Shown here in pieces: positions 17,460-26,988 of a stretch of DNA of 64,000 nucleotides. Made by a program: the position numbers and the translations under genes. This DNA is from Luteolibacter arcticus (GTDB taxonomy: Bacteria > Verrucomicrobiota > Verrucomicrobiia > Verrucomicrobiales > Akkermansiaceae): assembly GCF_025950235.1 (NCBI RefSeq), contig NZ_JAPDDT010000023.1, forward strand, positions 18,728 to 82,727. Reading direction: 5' to 3'. A model generated the notes under the pieces. That model did not search any database and was not told the origin of the DNA. It worked only from the letters and a program-made list of their open reading frames with translations. Position 1 is the first letter of the stretch; the number at the start of each line of letters is the position of its first letter.

Positions 17460-18185
17460 TCATCTAGCTGGCTTCTCGCCTTCCGCAGGCACAGGGGGCC
17501 CGACACTTCCCTTCCTCTTTTCATAGGGTTCCAGGATCTCCGCCCGCTGCGCGGCATCCTTGAATCCAACCTTCTCCTCCTTCGCGATGCACCAGTCGAG
17601 GAACCGGCGATCGATCTCCGCCCGCGATAGCGACGACACCGACTCCACCCATTTCGCCTCGCCGCCGTGCTCCTCGATGTAGTCCGAGAAATGAGGCGGG
17701 AGCGCATCCGTTCCGCCCGGAGCCTCCCGCAGCTTGTAGCCGCCGACCCAGCTCATCTCATTGCAGAGAATCTCATAAACCGCATCGCCGACGTCGCAAT
17801 TCGTCCAGCCGCTGCGGGTCGGCGAGCCATGCGGGCCGATCTCGCTGTAGCTGTATCGGTCGTCGTAGCGGTGCTTCAGCAGATGAGGATACTCCTTCGG
17901 AGAAATCTCCTTCAGCTTTTGGAACGCGGCCTCGACTTCATCCGTCGCACAACGCCCGGAGCGATTGAGCCACTCCGCTCCGCCAAGGAACGATGATAGC
18001 GGATCCCGACCTCCCGTCGGGATCGGCGCGGGCCGCTTCGACACCAGGCCGAGGACCAGCGCATCCACCGCCGGCGACCCGGACTCCTCGACCACAGTGC
18101 TTGCCTCAGGCCCGGCAAGGAGCAGCGGACAAAGCGCGATCGTCCACGCCGCCAGGGTCATCGATCTCATTCGCATTGGAATCAT
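17460..18185 (-). CDS. Exported protein of unknown function
   Basis: 241 residues from the ATG at 18185; the start MIPMRMRSMTLAAWTIALCP gives a signal peptide cleaved near LLLAGPEA, whereas the upstream in-frame extension is polar. The mature protein contains EYPHLLKHRYDDRYSYSEIG and NCDVGDAVYEILCNEMSWVG, a pattern I have seen in several uncharacterised secreted proteins, with two Cys that could form a disulphide. C-terminal 30 residues are charged and Pro-rich. Function unknown. Confidence 0.72.
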   Translation of the reverse strand: MIPMRMRSMTLAAWTIALCPLLLAGPEASTVVEESGSPAVDALVLGLVSKRPAPIPTGGRDPLSSFLGGAEWLNRSGRCATDEVEAAFQKLKEISPKEYPHLLKHRYDDRYSYSEIGPHGSPTRSGWTNCDVGDAVYEILCNEMSWVGGYKLREAPGGTDALPPHFSDYIEEHGGEAKWVESVSSLSRAEIDRRFLDWCIAKEEKVGFKDAAQRAEILEPYEKRKGSVGPPVPAEGEKPAR

Positions 18186-18292
18186 GGAGTCTATCCCTCC
18201 CCCAGCGGAGAGCGCGAGCCCGGATTCAGGCGGAGTTCTCACTCCGGAAAGCCTCCTCGCACCTATCGCTCCACCACGACCATTCTGTTAGA

Positions 18293-18643
18293 TCACCTGG
18301 CGAATCGTGCCGTGACTTCTCCACGCACCCCTGGATCTTCGATTTTCTCGGCCAGCTTGAGGACCTCTTCGCGGGAGCTGGCGGGTGCGCTCTTCAGAAA
18401 GGCGGCGAGCACTTCATCCGACCCGCTTTCCTCGCCGTATTGCAAGGCGAAGCGAGACATCCCGGCGAAGTCGTGCCACTCCACCATCTGCGCGAGCATG
18501 GTGCCCGTGAGGAGGCTGGCATCCTGCGGGGCTTGCTGGAGGATCCATTCGCGCGCTTCCTGCGGGGTGGTGGTGAGTGCAGCGCTCTCCGTGATGCGGA
18601 CTCGCAGGGCCTCGGTTACTCTCCGCTCTACGTTCTCGGGCAA
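18293..18643 (-). pseudogene. 5'-truncated helical protein gene
   Basis: 116 residues open, helical and acidic, with HEAT-like segments (EAREWILQQAPQDASLLTGT, MVEWHDFAGMSRFALQYGEE). Its first codons (MPENVERR) lie on DNA that, read on the other strand, belongs to a methyltransferase remnant. The natural 5' end therefore seems to have been lost at a junction near 18615-18640, leaving a C-terminal fragment of a longer repeat protein. The stop TGA is followed immediately by a TCTAACA heptamer. Confidence 0.5.
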
Positions 18644-18973
18644 CTCAACTCAAGACTTATACGATCGATTTGGATCGACAAGTTCAATGATCGTCGGCGC
18701 ACATTTCCTAAAATCAAAGGAACCTATTTACTTCAACTTCCGATCCGTGCCCTCAATCTCAAGAAACCCGATGACAAAAAGCAACACGCTCGAATGGTTC
18801 AACTCGTCGAAGCAATGCTCGCCACCCAGCAGCAACTCACGACCGCGGCCAATGAGAACGACCGCAGCTACTACGAGACAAAAGCCGCTGGTCTCGATTT
18901 ACAGATCAATGAACTCACCTACGACCTCTACGGCCTCACGCACGAGGAAAGAGCTCTTGTCCAAATCAGCTAA
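18616..18973 (+). pseudogene. C-terminal remnant of a type IIG restriction-methylation enzyme
   Basis: The frame reads LYVLGQLNSRLIRS, then FNDRRRTFPKIKGTYLLQLP, a Lys/Asp helix, MVQLVEAMLATQQQL, and ends with INELTYDLYGLTHEERALV. This is the characteristic end of Eco57I/PglX-like enzymes: the target-recognition block 'LNSKL...TFPKIKGxYLxxLPI', a coiled-coil helix, and the 'IDxLVYELYGLTxEE' tail. Full enzymes are 800-1200 residues; only about 115 remain and no methylase motifs (NPPY) lie upstream. Local GC is visibly lower than the surroundings, consistent with horizontal acquisition and deletion. Confidence 0.75.
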
Positions 18974-19433
18974 TCGCTCGCCCCTCCCACTCCATTCTTA
19001 ATTCCGCGGCACGATCATTGATGCCGCTTTTTCCTGTATCAGCTTCTTCTCTGGTGACCGCCGGTACCGCTTCGAAGATTTTCCTCGGCAACGTGGTTTT
19101 ACCATCGAGGCTTGGTGGTGGATTCGGGATTGGGGAGGCACTGAAGCACGAGGAGGTGCCGCAAGGTGGCATGGCTGATGCAGGCGCAGAATCTCCGAGG
19201 GCTGGGAGAGCTGCTCCGGCCGCACTCGGAGAGTGCAGCCTACTTGCGGGGATGAGGCCGGGCGCGGGTCCAGACGCGCTTGCAATCCCGCCGGGGTGTC
19301 TCAACAGTCGCGCAGGCATCCGCAGGCGCACGAGTTACGAGTTAACTCCCCCACGCCGTCTCCAGCTCCATTTCATTTCCCCCGCCCTCCTTCCGCCCCC
19401 CGTTCCATTTCATCCTCCGCCCCCCGCCCTTCC
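18974..19433. repeat. Gene-free spacer
   Basis: Contains a CCGCACTCGGAGAGTGCAG palindrome near 19217-19237. The in-frame upstream extension of the ELWxxDGT gene through this region is low-complexity and lacks a signal peptide, so it is not counted as coding. No gene on the other strand. Confidence 0.5.
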
Positions 19434-22193
19434 GTGACCTCACGACGACTCCGCCGCACCTTCCGCCACTGGCCCCTCCTCCTCACCTCGATGGCCCTCG
19501 CCATCGCGGGCGCAACAAGCAGCACCGCCAGCGCCCAGGAACAAACCGCACGGCTGGTGAAGGACGCGAACCGCACGACGGTCCCCTATGGCGGGGGCAT
19601 CGGCTGGGTGTTGCCGCTGGGCGAAAAGCGCGTGGTCTTTGCGAGGGATACTTATGCGCATGGTTACGAGCTGTGGACCAGCAATGGCACGCCCGGCAGC
19701 ACCCGCCTCCTGAAGGACCTGATGCCGGGACCGGGCGGATCCGCCCTCTACGACCCGATGGCCTTTGGCGAGGGTGCCAGCGCGAAGGTGGCATTCGTTT
19801 TCAGCCGGCCGGGGATCAGCAACGAGGTATGGGTCACGGACGGGACGGAGGCAGGCACGGTGGCCGTCGCCGAACTCGATCCAGGCCCCTACTCGACCAC
19901 CACCCTGATGCCGGGCCCGTCGGGCGGCTTCTTCTTCCTCAATCACGGCGAGGGCGAGGAGTTTCCCCAGGAGCTTCATTTCAGCGATGGCACGGCCGCA
20001 GGGACGGGCCCGCTGAATCCCACCGAGAACGGAGAGCCGGTGTCGCTCTCGAATGCCCACAGCTATCTCATCAGCGGACGATGGTGCTACTTCACCGCCA
20101 ATCGCAACCAGATCTGGCGCAGCGATGGCACGGCGACGGGCACCACGAAAGTGACGGAGATCCCGCTCGCGAAGTATGGCTCGCTGAGCCCGGCCCTGGT
20201 GACGGGCGAGCGCCTGATCCTGTCGGTGTCGAATCTGGCGACCGATTTGAGCGAGCTGTGGACTTGCAACGCCGAGGGTACCGGGATCAGGCGGATCCTC
20301 GCCGCGCCAGCAGGGGCAGAGTGGTGGAGGATCACCGACCTCATCCCATCGGGCGACCGACTGCTCTTCACCGTATGGGATGAGATCTACAACTATCAGC
20401 TGTGGGTGAGCGATGGAACGGAAGCGGGCACGCACGAGATCGAGCTGCCCCGTGAGGACGGGCATGTGACGAGGCAGCTCACCTTCGCCCGATGGCACGG
20501 CGCGGTCTATGTGCTGGCCGAGTACTGGGATGATATCGACGCGGACTACATACTCTTCCGCACGGATGGCACGGCGGCGGGGACGAGGCGGCTGCGCACA
20601 TTCAGCCATGACGCGAGATTGTATCCGGACGCGGAGTGGCGGGAAGATGAGCCCTTCTTCTACTTCCGCGTCGCCTCCGCAAACGGCGAGTGGACCCTCT
20701 GGCGGACTGCGGGCGATGCCGCGAGCACGGTCCCCGCGAAGGGGCTGGCGTCCAATCATTACCTGCGGATCGAGTATCCCGCCATCGCCGCCACGAAGTC
20801 CGGGAAGTTCTTCGCCGCTGGCAACGCGCTGTGGTTCCAGCGTGGCAAGAAGGGCGGCGCGGTTCGCCTGACCCGGCCGGAGAAATGGACTGCCTCGGGT
20901 GCTGCCACCTTCAATTCGGGCATCCTGCCGGTTGGAGAGGAGTCCTCGTATGAAATGTTAGACGGGAAGCTGCTCGCCTTCGTCGATACCGGCAGTGGCC
21001 ACGAGCTGTGGCGGATGAATCCGGATGGCCGCGGCCACGGCACGCGGGCGATCTGGAAGACCCCGGCACCGCTGCAGGAATACGGCGCGGTCGCCTTCCG
21101 CGGCACCACCGCCAGCGGCGCCATCTTCATCTATACCGATGGCAAGATTCCACCGCAGCTATGGGTGACGAATGGGACGCCGCGCGGCACCCGGCTGTTA
21201 GTCGACCACGGCGCGACACCGGGCTGGCGCTATCCCTATGAATTCGTCAGCGCGGGCGGCGTGCTGTTTTACTCGCTGCGGGATGGCACCGGGTCGCCAG
21301 CCACCCTGTGGAAGACGGATGGCACGCCGGCGGGAACGAAGAACGTGGTCGCCGCCGATGGCCGCACGCCAGGCCCGGACTACCCGGAGATGGTGGCCTT
21401 CCAGGATGGTGTCGCGTTCTTGTCGTGGGACTGGGACGGCAGGAGGACGCTATGGCGCAGCGACGGAACGCCCGCCGGCACGGTGCCGCTGAAGGACTCA
21501 TGGGCGGGCGGATCTCCCATGGGGCTCGCCGCTGTGGACGGGAAGCTGATCTTTTCCGTGGAGATTTCCCGCACCCAGGTGCTGTGGCAAAGCGATGGCA
21601 CCGCCGCTGGCACTATCGCCGTGGACCCTGCCGTGAAGTTCACCTCGGGAGGCATGTCGTTGGCGTTCGATGTCGGCGGCGTGGCGCTCTTCAGAGGGCG
21701 GCAAGGGCAGAGCAGCAACGAAGACCGTTGGTGGCGCCACGATGCCACCGGCACCCGCCGCGTGGAGAACTTCGTGACCGGCCAGCACTTCTCCGACACT
21801 TCGCACCCGTGGAAGACCCAGCACGCGGTGGCCGGCGCGCACTTGTTCTACCGCGCCACCACGCCCAACGGCACCACGCTATGGGTCACCGATGGCACCT
21901 CCGACGGCACCCGCCCCGTGGTCGAGCCGGATGCCGGCTCATTCTCCTATCCCACCCAACTGCTCGCCGTCGGCGACGTCGTCTACTTCTCCGCCTACGA
22001 CCAGGACCACGGCAACGAGCTCTGGCGCAGCGATGGCACCGCCGCCGGCACCGTGCTCGTCGCTGACATCGACCCCGGCCCCGCCGACTCCGACCCGCGC
22101 GGCCTCAAGGTAATGGGCGGCAAGCTCTACTTCACCGCCCATCGCCGCGACGTCGGCCGGGAGATCTTCGTGGTGGATCTGCCAGCGCGGTGA
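19434..22193 (+). CDS. Exported ELWxxDGT-repeat protein
   Basis: 919 residues from a GTG at 19434. This start gives a signal peptide (basic RRLRRTFRHW, then LLLTSMALAIAGA, cleavage after ASA); the only ATG choices are inside the signal or far upstream in repeat DNA. The mature protein is built of about 15 repeats with the signature ELWxSDGTxxGT (for example EVWVTDGTEAGT, TLWRSDGTPAGT, ELWRSDGTAAGT), each about 50 residues, probably forming beta-propeller blades. The family is known from marine and soil bacteria as surface or secreted proteins of unknown function, often annotated hyalin-like. No sorting domain is obvious at the C-terminus. Confidence 0.88.
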   Translation: MTSRRLRRTFRHWPLLLTSMALAIAGATSSTASAQEQTARLVKDANRTTVPYGGGIGWVLPLGEKRVVFARDTYAHGYELWTSNGTPGSTRLLKDLMPGPGGSALYDPMAFGEGASAKVAFVFSRPGISNEVWVTDGTEAGTVAVAELDPGPYSTTTLMPGPSGGFFFLNHGEGEEFPQELHFSDGTAAGTGPLNPTENGEPVSLSNAHSYLISGRWCYFTANRNQIWRSDGTATGTTKVTEIPLAKYGSLSPALVTGERLILSVSNLATDLSELWTCNAEGTGIRRILAAPAGAEWWRITDLIPSGDRLLFTVWDEIYNYQLWVSDGTEAGTHEIELPREDGHVTRQLTFARWHGAVYVLAEYWDDIDADYILFRTDGTAAGTRRLRTFSHDARLYPDAEWREDEPFFYFRVASANGEWTLWRTAGDAASTVPAKGLASNHYLRIEYPAIAATKSGKFFAAGNALWFQRGKKGGAVRLTRPEKWTASGAATFNSGILPVGEESSYEMLDGKLLAFVDTGSGHELWRMNPDGRGHGTRAIWKTPAPLQEYGAVAFRGTTASGAIFIYTDGKIPPQLWVTNGTPRGTRLLVDHGATPGWRYPYEFVSAGGVLFYSLRDGTGSPATLWKTDGTPAGTKNVVAADGRTPGPDYPEMVAFQDGVAFLSWDWDGRRTLWRSDGTPAGTVPLKDSWAGGSPMGLAAVDGKLIFSVEISRTQVLWQSDGTAAGTIAVDPAVKFTSGGMSLAFDVGGVALFRGRQGQSSNEDRWWRHDATGTRRVENFVTGQHFSDTSHPWKTQHAVAGAHLFYRATTPNGTTLWVTDGTSDGTRPVVEPDAGSFSYPTQLLAVGDVVYFSAYDQDHGNELWRSDGTAAGTVLVADIDPGPADSDPRGLKVMGGKLYFTAHRRDVGREIFVVDLPAR

Positions 22194-23089
22194 AGGGCTT
22201 CTTAGCGTAGGCGCGGTGGTGACACCGCGGAACGGTCCCCGTGGCCCGCCTCACCCTCGTGACACGCCTTGCCCTGCCTTCCCGTAGGCGCGGTGGTGAC
22301 ACCGCGGAGTGGTCCCCGTGGCCCGCCTCACCCTCGCTCCCCACGATCCCACCAGCCTCTCGCAAAAGCCCCACGGCAAGAGCTCCGAACAAGCCCTCTT
22401 CCCCGGAGGGAAATCAGCCAGTAGCCGGGGGTAAGCGAAGCGCCACCCCCGGATAGAAGGCGTGAGGAAGGGAACCCCGGATGGGGTTCAAGCCGGGCAT
22501 GAACAACGGACACGTCCCGCATCCTCGCCTTCGTTCCGCTATGGTAGAGATTGTTAGACGCCGCGATATCCCTCCGGCCCGGCTGAGATCCCCTCCCGCA
22601 TTCCTTTCGCCTCCCATTGCGTCCGGTGGTCGTCGCCGCTACCCGACTGCGACCACCGGCTACTCGCTGGGATCCCTCCGGGATCGCCGAGAGCACGGTC
22701 ACAGTGCCGAAGGCAACAGCACCCCCGCGCTCTAACAAAGTCGGGCATATCGATCCCTTCAATGGCGGCAGTTCATCCCAAGGACCCCATCCACCCCGGC
22801 CTCCATCTTCTCAATCTGCGTTCATCTGCGTCATCTGTGGTTGATGCCTTCCGCCTTTCGGACACGTCGAAGCGACTGGAATATTCCACCACAGATTTCG
22901 TGGATCGAGCAGACGTGCACCGACCTTTCCGGAAGCCGCGGGCGTGGCCACCCAGCCCCGGTCCGAGCCGCCAAAGTGAGTTCCGCTAACATGCACTGCC
23001 GTAGCCTGCCAGCGCGGGCCGGCAGTGATTACGAACCGGGCCTGACGATATAATTGTCCCGGCCCGCTTCCCCTGCTCTCCTCCGTGCG
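22194..23089. repeat. Gene-free spacer of about 900 bp with direct repeats
   Basis: A unit beginning GTAGGCGCGGTGGTGACACC and running into CCGTGGCCCGCCTCACCCTC occurs twice, at about 22206-22258 and 22284-22336. Near 22800-22855 is a copy of the dispersed repeat TCTGCGTTCATCTGCGTCAT. TGTTAGA-type heptamers are at about 22551 and 22732. Short open frames here are repeat-derived and not credible. Confidence 0.6.
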
Positions 23090-24076
23090 ATGAGCGATCC
23101 CCTCCCCGCCCCAGATGACCTCCTCTCTGCCGAGGAGCAGCCCCCCGCCCGCGCGGGAAATCCCACCAGGCTCGACTCGGTGGAGCAACTGAGCCGCATC
23201 GTCGTGAATTTCGGCAAGCTCTTCCTGCTGATCGCCATCGGCGCCCTCAGCCTGTGGCTCAAGATGATGCTCGATAAGCGCGAGGAGCGGCGCCAGCAGG
23301 ACCTCGCGCGCACGGAACTCAGCAAGCCGTGGATGGATGAGGCGCTGAAGGTGCTGCGCGAGCGCGCCACCCCGGGCCAGGCACCCGGCGTCGCGAATCC
23401 CCTGCTCGACTGGGCCGTCGAGGTCTTCGCCTACTCCTCGCCCGTCAACGTGGACGATGATCTGAAGCGGGAGCTGAAAAGCGGGGCCTTCCAATTCGAC
23501 CACATGGGCACGGCCTACAAGAGTCACCAGTGGCGACTCACGCTTGGCTCAAAGGAAGGCGAGGGCATCACCAAGCTCCTCCCCGGCGTCCAGACGATCG
23601 CGCTTCACTCGCCCGCCGAGCTGAAGGAGAAGGATCTGGATACCCTCTATCTCGACTTCCGGTCCGCCGACCGCGAGGTGGACTCGCTTTTCGAATTCAT
23701 CGACATCTTCGAGTCGAAGCAACTCTCGGCCCGCGGGGGCGAGACCGTCCGCGGCGACATCCTCATCCGCTACAAGCTGCGGAATCCCGCCGCGGCCGTG
23801 GCGGACTTCAAGCTCATCGCCAACGCCACCTTCGAAGTTCCGACCGAACCGATCTTCGCCCGGGCCGATCCAAGCGATCCCACCAAGAAACAGTACGTCA
23901 CTTCACAAGGAAAGACCCTCGGCTCGGGATATGGGTATGATAGCTACGGCTACTACGACTACGAATACGTCGACCCGAATGAAACCGCCCAGCAAAAGGC
24001 CGCGCGACTGAAGAAGGAAGAGGACGAGCGAAAGAAAGCCTTCGACAATCGCTGGGCTCCGGAAGCCGTCGAGTGA
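23090..24076 (+). CDS. Single-TM protein of unknown function
   Basis: 328 residues from the ATG at 23090 (MSDPLPAPDDLLSAEEQPPA). A cytoplasmic Pro-rich N-terminus is followed by one TM near residues 45-65 (LFLLIAIGALSLWLKMML), a basic/helical stretch, and an extracytoplasmic beta-rich domain of about 200 residues. Near residues 285-300 is a Tyr/Gly-rich patch (GSGYGYDSYGYYDYEY), then a charged coiled-coil-like tail (AARLKKEEDERKKAF). Not assignable to a family. It stands alone between repeat-rich spacers. Confidence 0.75.
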   Translation: MSDPLPAPDDLLSAEEQPPARAGNPTRLDSVEQLSRIVVNFGKLFLLIAIGALSLWLKMMLDKREERRQQDLARTELSKPWMDEALKVLRERATPGQAPGVANPLLDWAVEVFAYSSPVNVDDDLKRELKSGAFQFDHMGTAYKSHQWRLTLGSKEGEGITKLLPGVQTIALHSPAELKEKDLDTLYLDFRSADREVDSLFEFIDIFESKQLSARGGETVRGDILIRYKLRNPAAAVADFKLIANATFEVPTEPIFARADPSDPTKKQYVTSQGKTLGSGYGYDSYGYYDYEYVDPNETAQQKAARLKKEEDERKKAFDNRWAPEAVE

Positions 24077-24165
24077 CCCAGCGCTGGGAGCGCGGAGCCT
24101 CCGGCCCGCAGAAGGAAGATGACGGCCGTGATGTCGATGCGGGCATAAACGGGCAAGCGGACCAG

Positions 24166-24582
24166 TCAGGAACTAATGCCGTCCAGCGGCTCCGCGATCC
24201 CAGCGGCCAGGCGTCTCATCCGCCGCCCGCGCCAGATGAGAAAAGCGGACCACGGGACGAGGAAGCACAGAATGAGCAACCAGTGAGGCACGACGATCCC
24301 ATTGGCAGTGATTTGCTCCCAGCGCTCGCGATAGAGCGGGCTGCCGCCGGTGCCGTGGACATTCACGATTTCCACCTCGCGGCCGGTGCCGCCGGTCGAT
24401 CGATCATCGAGGAAGATGCCGACCTCGCCTTCGAATTGCATCACGCCCCACCAAGTCGACGAGCTCCGCACCCACAGCCCCTTCGCCGTGTCCATCGAGA
24501 CGATCCACGAGCACGCGAGAAAGCCCAGCGCGAGCAGGCCGAAGCCGAACGATCTCCAACGGTAGAAGGGACGCGGATGCAC
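24166..24582 (-). CDS. Two-TM protein, RPxYRWKSFWLG paralogue 1
   Basis: 138 residues. TM1 follows the signature RPFYRWRSFGFGLLALGFL; a loop of about 70 residues (SSSTWWGVMQFEGEVGIFLD) lies outside; TM2 follows VVPHWLLILCFLVPWSAFLI and ends with the basic WRGRRMRR. The same layout recurs in the genes at 50315, 50886 and 60695. Two-TM proteins of this plan ('..PHW.L.LL...P...L.WR.RR') are common and uncharacterised in Planctomycetes and Verrucomicrobia. Function unknown; the invariant His-Trp ahead of TM2 is the best marker. Confidence 0.78.
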   Translation of the reverse strand: MHPRPFYRWRSFGFGLLALGFLACSWIVSMDTAKGLWVRSSSTWWGVMQFEGEVGIFLDDRSTGGTGREVEIVNVHGTGGSPLYRERWEQITANGIVVPHWLLILCFLVPWSAFLIWRGRRMRRLAAGIAEPLDGISS

Positions 24583-25029
24583 CGGCCACAGTCCAACAGG
24601 AAGCCGCGCGAGGATTCAAGAGCGGGAGATGGGAATTGGATGGACGAACGAAGAGGATGGACAACGAAACCAGCGAAACGGAGGAAAGGAACGAAACGAG
24701 CGAAAGGAATGTGCAGCCACCTGCTCTGGCGGCCACGCCCGATGGAAGCCGAAGGCCCTCGGACTGCTGCGGTCATCCGCAGCTCTCGAATGAAGGGTGA
24801 GGTGCGCTGCTCTGGTGGGACGAGGCGATCCCGGAGGCCCGGCTCAGTGCACCTGATAAGCCAGCTCCACCCTTCACTCAAAAGCTGCGGATAACCGCAG
24901 CAGTCCGAGGGCGGCTGCGCCGCGGCAATGGGGCGGATCTGTTAAAAAATTTGGCCCGCCGCACACGGAGTGTGCGGACCACCTCCAAGCACGCACCACC
25001 TCCCCTCTAACTCCCACACCCAACCCCAC
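24583..25029. repeat. Gene-free spacer with paired palindromic element copy 4
   Basis: Holds GAAACCAGCGAAACGGAGGA-type repeats near 24660-24708 (related to 25632-25672 and 25700-25735), the palindromic element 24738-24930, and a CCGCACACGGAGTGTGCGG hairpin near 24959-24978. No gene. Confidence 0.6.
24738..24930. repeat. Paired palindromic element, copy 4
   Basis: Left arm GGAAGCCGAAGGCC then CTCGGACTGCTGCGGTCATC and hairpin; right arm CACTCAAAAGCTGCGGATAA then CCGCAGCAGTCCGAGG and GGCGGCTGCGCCGCGG. Same outer-module combination as copy 1. Confidence 0.85.
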
Positions 25030-25490
25030 CTACTCCCGGATGATCCGCACAAACACCCGCGGCAAGCCATTCGGCAGCTCGATCGTCTCGGTGAAGCCCG
25101 TGGCGGTGCCCAGGTCCTGGACCAGCTCACCCGTGAAGTCCAGATCCTCGCTGAGCTGCGCGGAGTAGCTGATGCCGGGATGGCTGGCAAAGGTGACAAA
25201 AACCGCGGGGCCAATCTTCTCGATCTTCACGATGCGGAGCAGCGAGGCGATGTCGCGCGGGCCCGTGCCTTCGAGAGGCCGACGGCGGCCCCCGCCGGCA
25301 CGCGGAGGATGCGCGAGGCATGGTTCCCCGAGATCGTCAGCAGCCCCGGCAGCCGATGATCTCGGCACGAGCCGCACCTCACTGCAACGCGGCGAGAAGA
25401 GAGCTCGCGCGGGAAATGAAGCGAGGGGACATGGCGACCTTGGGGAGGCGACGGAAGAAGGGCAGGAGGCAAAACAACCCCTTGCGCACG
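25030..25490 (-). pseudogene. C-terminal remnant of an exported protein
   Basis: The last 73 residues (IVKIEKIGPAVFVTFASHPG, then YSAQLSEDLDFTGEL, ending VFVRIIRE) look like the C-terminal beta-domain that closes many large Verrucomicrobial secreted proteins ('...V.LTW.S..G..Y.VQ.S.DL..W'). Upstream, the credible continuation (GLLTISGNHASRILRVPAGA) is in a different frame, so a frameshift near 25270 and loss of the body are likely. The open N-terminal part in frame (Arg/Pro/Ser-rich) is not credible protein. Confidence 0.45.
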
Positions 25491-25753
25491 GCTTCACCCG
25501 GTTCTCATCACCATGGCCATATCATGGAAAGCCCACAAGTTGGATTCACCCCACGCCACCTGCGCCGCTTGCTGAAACTGGGAGCGCGGAATTCATTCCG
25601 CCCGCGCTACTCATGACGGCGACTTGAAGAAGATGGACAACCAAACCAGCGAAACGAACGAAAGGAGATGCAATGATGACCGGCCTCTTAAATTTCGCCC
25701 ATTTCCCTCGTTTCGTTGTCCTCGTCCTTCGTCGGATTCTCACTCTCCCCGCA

Positions 25754-26083
25754 TCACTCCCCTGCCTGCTTCCGCACCGCCGCCGAAATCTCCGCAAGCC
25801 GCACCAGCGCCTCCGCGATCGCATACATCAATGCAGACCAAAACAAGCAACCGATCCCACTGCCCAGCGCCATGAAAAACGAATCCGCCCGCCCGATCAA
25901 GACCGACAGGACCGCCGCGCCAAGTCCAATGACCCCCAGCACTAACAGCAACAACCCGATGACCCGGAAAACCGGTGCCGCGGAACGATTCGTCGTGCCC
26001 GTGGCGGCCGCACCGACATTCTTGGTGCCGCCAGAAGGAGTTTGCACATAACCACGCTTGAGAGCTTTTCCAGGAGGGTTCAT
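25754..26083 (-). CDS. Two-TM protein of unknown function
   Basis: 109 residues from the ATG at 26083 (MNPPGKALKRGYVQTPSGGT); an ATG at 26119 is in frame and cannot be excluded. A polar N-terminus of about 40 residues is followed by two hydrophobic helices (VIGLLLLVLGVIGLGAAVLS and ALGSGIGCLFWSALMYAIAE) and an amphipathic C-terminus. No recognised family. The preceding spacer 25498-25753 holds a GCGGAATTCATTCCGC palindrome near 25587-25605. Confidence 0.6.
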   Translation of the reverse strand: MNPPGKALKRGYVQTPSGGTKNVGAAATGTTNRSAAPVFRVIGLLLLVLGVIGLGAAVLSVLIGRADSFFMALGSGIGCLFWSALMYAIAEALVRLAEISAAVRKQAGE

Positions 26084-26241
26084 AGGAGAGGACCCTTCGC
26101 CTATCATCTCCCACCCCATCTGTCATCCCGAAAGCGGAGGCTTGGGTTCGATAGAAATCCGATTTCTGGAATGCTATCGAACGTGCGACAACGTCAGCCC
26201 TTCCGCGCCCGCCCGAGCCAACGCCGCGGCCGTCGATCTGA

Positions 26242-26475
26242 CTACGGAATCCACCTCTCGCAGCTCATCCGGAACTCGAGCCCGAAGTCGAACTGTCGGG
26301 CATACACCCGGTTTTCGATCCGCCCGGCCGTGAGGAAGGCGACCATCCGGCCATCGGAAAACCCGGTCACCTCGACCCGCCAACCGACCGGCAAGCCAAT
26401 GTCCGGATTGCGCACCCACTCGACCCCGTGCCACGCTTCCGCGGCCCGCCAGACCGGTTCGCCAGCACTGTTCAC
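26242..26475 (-). CDS. Small protein or fragment of unknown function
   Basis: 77 residues, rich in Trp, Arg and Val with alternating strand-like segments (GWRVEVTGFSDGRMVAFLTA, RVYARQFDFGLEFRMSCERW). The amino-acid composition is plausible, more so than the Arg/Pro/Ser-rich frames overlapping it. No signal peptide or family. It may be the remnant of a longer gene. Confidence 0.35.
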   Translation of the reverse strand: MNSAGEPVWRAAEAWHGVEWVRNPDIGLPVGWRVEVTGFSDGRMVAFLTAGRIENRVYARQFDFGLEFRMSCERWIP

Positions 26476-26537
26476 TCGACCACCCTAGCGGGCCGGTCAA
26501 GTCGGGCATGTGGGTTGACTTCAAACCGCGAGCAAGA

Positions 26538-26978
26538 TCACGGAATCGGCTTTCGGTCTCTGACCGGGTCGTAGGCAATGAAGCCTTGCTTTCCGGTGAG
26601 TGGATGGCGGTTGCCCTCCTTATCGTCTGCCTCCCTCTTCTCGCGGAACTTGCGTGCCTCCGGTGCCGGGAAACCTCCCAACTCCTTCCGCACGGCGTCG
26701 GGAAGCGACTCGTAAGGTAAAAACGTCAGCCCTCCATATTGGAGCAGCGTGAAGGTGGTCTTCGCAGGTGCTTTCCCCTCCTTGTGGCGGATGTAGATCC
26801 CGTCCGGGACCTTCTCCAGCACCTGCACATCCACGAAGGTGTAGCGCTCCTTGGTTTCGAGCTTGGGATACTTGGCGATCACCTTTTCGGTAACCTCCGG
26901 CTTTTCTGCAGGTGGAGCCGCGGGCTCGGCGAGCAGCGATCCACACAGCAGGAAGGGGAGGAAAAGAAGCGCTTTCAT
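26538..26978 (-). CDS. Exported protein of unknown function
   Basis: 146 residues. Signal peptide MKALLFLPFLLCGSLLAEPA, a Pro/Glu linker, then a domain with KYPKLETKERYTFVDVQVLE and GIYIRHKEGKAPAKTTFTLL. This pattern (strand, 'V.V....DGI.I.H..G.A.v....L') resembles small exported proteins common in Verrucomicrobia. The C-terminal part is charged. It sits 10 bases downstream of the stop of the sulfotransferase fusion gene but is probably host-derived. Confidence 0.72.
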   Translation of the reverse strand: MKALLFLPFLLCGSLLAEPAAPPAEKPEVTEKVIAKYPKLETKERYTFVDVQVLEKVPDGIYIRHKEGKAPAKTTFTLLQYGGLTFLPYESLPDAVRKELGGFPAPEARKFREKREADDKEGNRHPLTGKQGFIAYDPVRDRKPIP

Positions 26979-26988
26979 CGGCGACCTC

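Noticed and set aside
19440..20759. 439-residue open frame on the minus strand
   Set aside because: Antisense to the ELWxxDGT-repeat gene; its composition (Arg/Gly/Ala/His) is that of a high-GC shadow frame.
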